Source: Roseobacter sp.
Lineage (GTDB): Bacteria > Pseudomonadota > Alphaproteobacteria > Rhodobacterales > Rhodobacteraceae
Assembly (NCBI GenBank): GCA_024636475.1
Contig: JAGXHA010000011.1
Location: forward strand, 1 to 64,000
Direction of reading: 5' to 3'
DNA: 64,000 bases
In this document: one piece after another, positions 63,842 to 64,000 of the stretch
Layout of the letters: each line of letters opens with the position of its first letter
Numbering within the stretch: position 1 is the first letter of the stretch
Notes under the pieces: generated by a model
Database searches by the model: none
The model's input: only the letters and a program-made list of their open reading frames with translations
What the model was told of the DNA's origin: nothing
Made by a program: the position numbers and the translations under genes

Positions 63842-64000
63842 GTTCCCTGAATCGTGTTAAAAAGATCGCTTAGCGTCCGTTTGACGCAAGCAGAAGTCTT
63901 TATCTTGAAGTTAGAATATGATTGTAAGCGTACAGATTACAACGGCGCGTAATCCGAAACGGCACAGGTCGTGAGGATTCGCTATCAATGGTCACAAGAT
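63842..64000. other. Region upstream of tldD at the window edge
   Basis: No gene is recognised in these 159 bases. They should contain the tldD promoter and perhaps that of a divergent gene beyond the window. Confidence 0.3.

Noticed and set aside
1..64000. CRISPR arrays, rRNA, tRNA and insertion sequences
   Set aside because: I read the gaps for regular repeat-spacer patterns, cloverleaf-like sequence and transposase genes and saw none; a covariance-model scan would be the decisive check for tRNAs.

Overview
The window reads as a chromosomal segment of an alphaproteobacterium of the family Rhodobacteraceae, most likely a marine Roseobacter-type organism. The basis is gene content and order: ruvCAB followed by a tol-pal operon, tilS and ftsH; fhs-folD; a DUF1127 protein; a compact Tad pilus cluster; and short intergenic repeats of a kind I recall from this family (from memory, not checked). 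I see no rRNA or tRNA gene, insertion sequence, integrase of a mobile element, or CRISPR array. It looks like core genome with a few accessory modules.

Layout. (1) 0.4-6.8 kb: a family-5 ABC importer (binding protein, two permeases, two ATPases), followed on the other strand by a uronate-dehydrogenase-like enzyme and a DAO-type flavoprotein (6.8-8.9 kb), probably a catabolic unit for a sugar-acid or amino compound. (2) 9.0-11.6 kb: an ECF sigma factor with its anti-sigma factor, a structured intergenic stretch, an exported MsrB and a DoxX protein, suggesting envelope oxidative-stress defence. (3) 11.6-22.7 kb: housekeeping genes hrpB, meaB, xerC, a DUF484 gene, transaldolase, priA, an MFS transporter, prmA and a DUF1127 protein. 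(4) 23.1-34.9 kb: ruvC-ruvA-ruvB, an unknown gene, ybgC, tolQ-tolR-tolA-tolB-pal-cpoB, tilS, ftsH. (5) 35.0-38.4 kb: a MOSC protein, then fhs and folD of one-carbon metabolism. (6) 38.7-42.6 kb: a PaaI thioesterase, pdeM, and a ligase-associated DEXH helicase broken by a one-base frameshift. (7) 42.7-55.5 kb: a Tad/Flp pilus cluster on the minus strand, in transcription order two Flp pilins, cpaB, cpaC, an OmpA lipoprotein, cpaE/tadZ, cpaF, tadB, tadC, two TPR lipoproteins, cpaA, a poorly known AAA+ ATPase and a dehydrogenase. (8) 55.9-63.8 kb: a lytic transglycosylase, scoA-scoB, topA, dprA and tldD.

The points most worth a second look are the frameshifted helicase with an exact lesion site, a degenerate interspersed repeat family with at least five copies, two intergenic regions that look like unannotated small-RNA genes (10.3-10.7 kb and 22.75-22.94 kb), Flp pilins with Asp-Trp where Glu-Tyr is expected, a TadZ lacking the P-loop lysine, and the AAA+ ATPase at the end of the tad cluster. 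I did not find a clearly new multi-gene system. The best candidate for undescribed biology is the ATPase and its link to the Tad machine.
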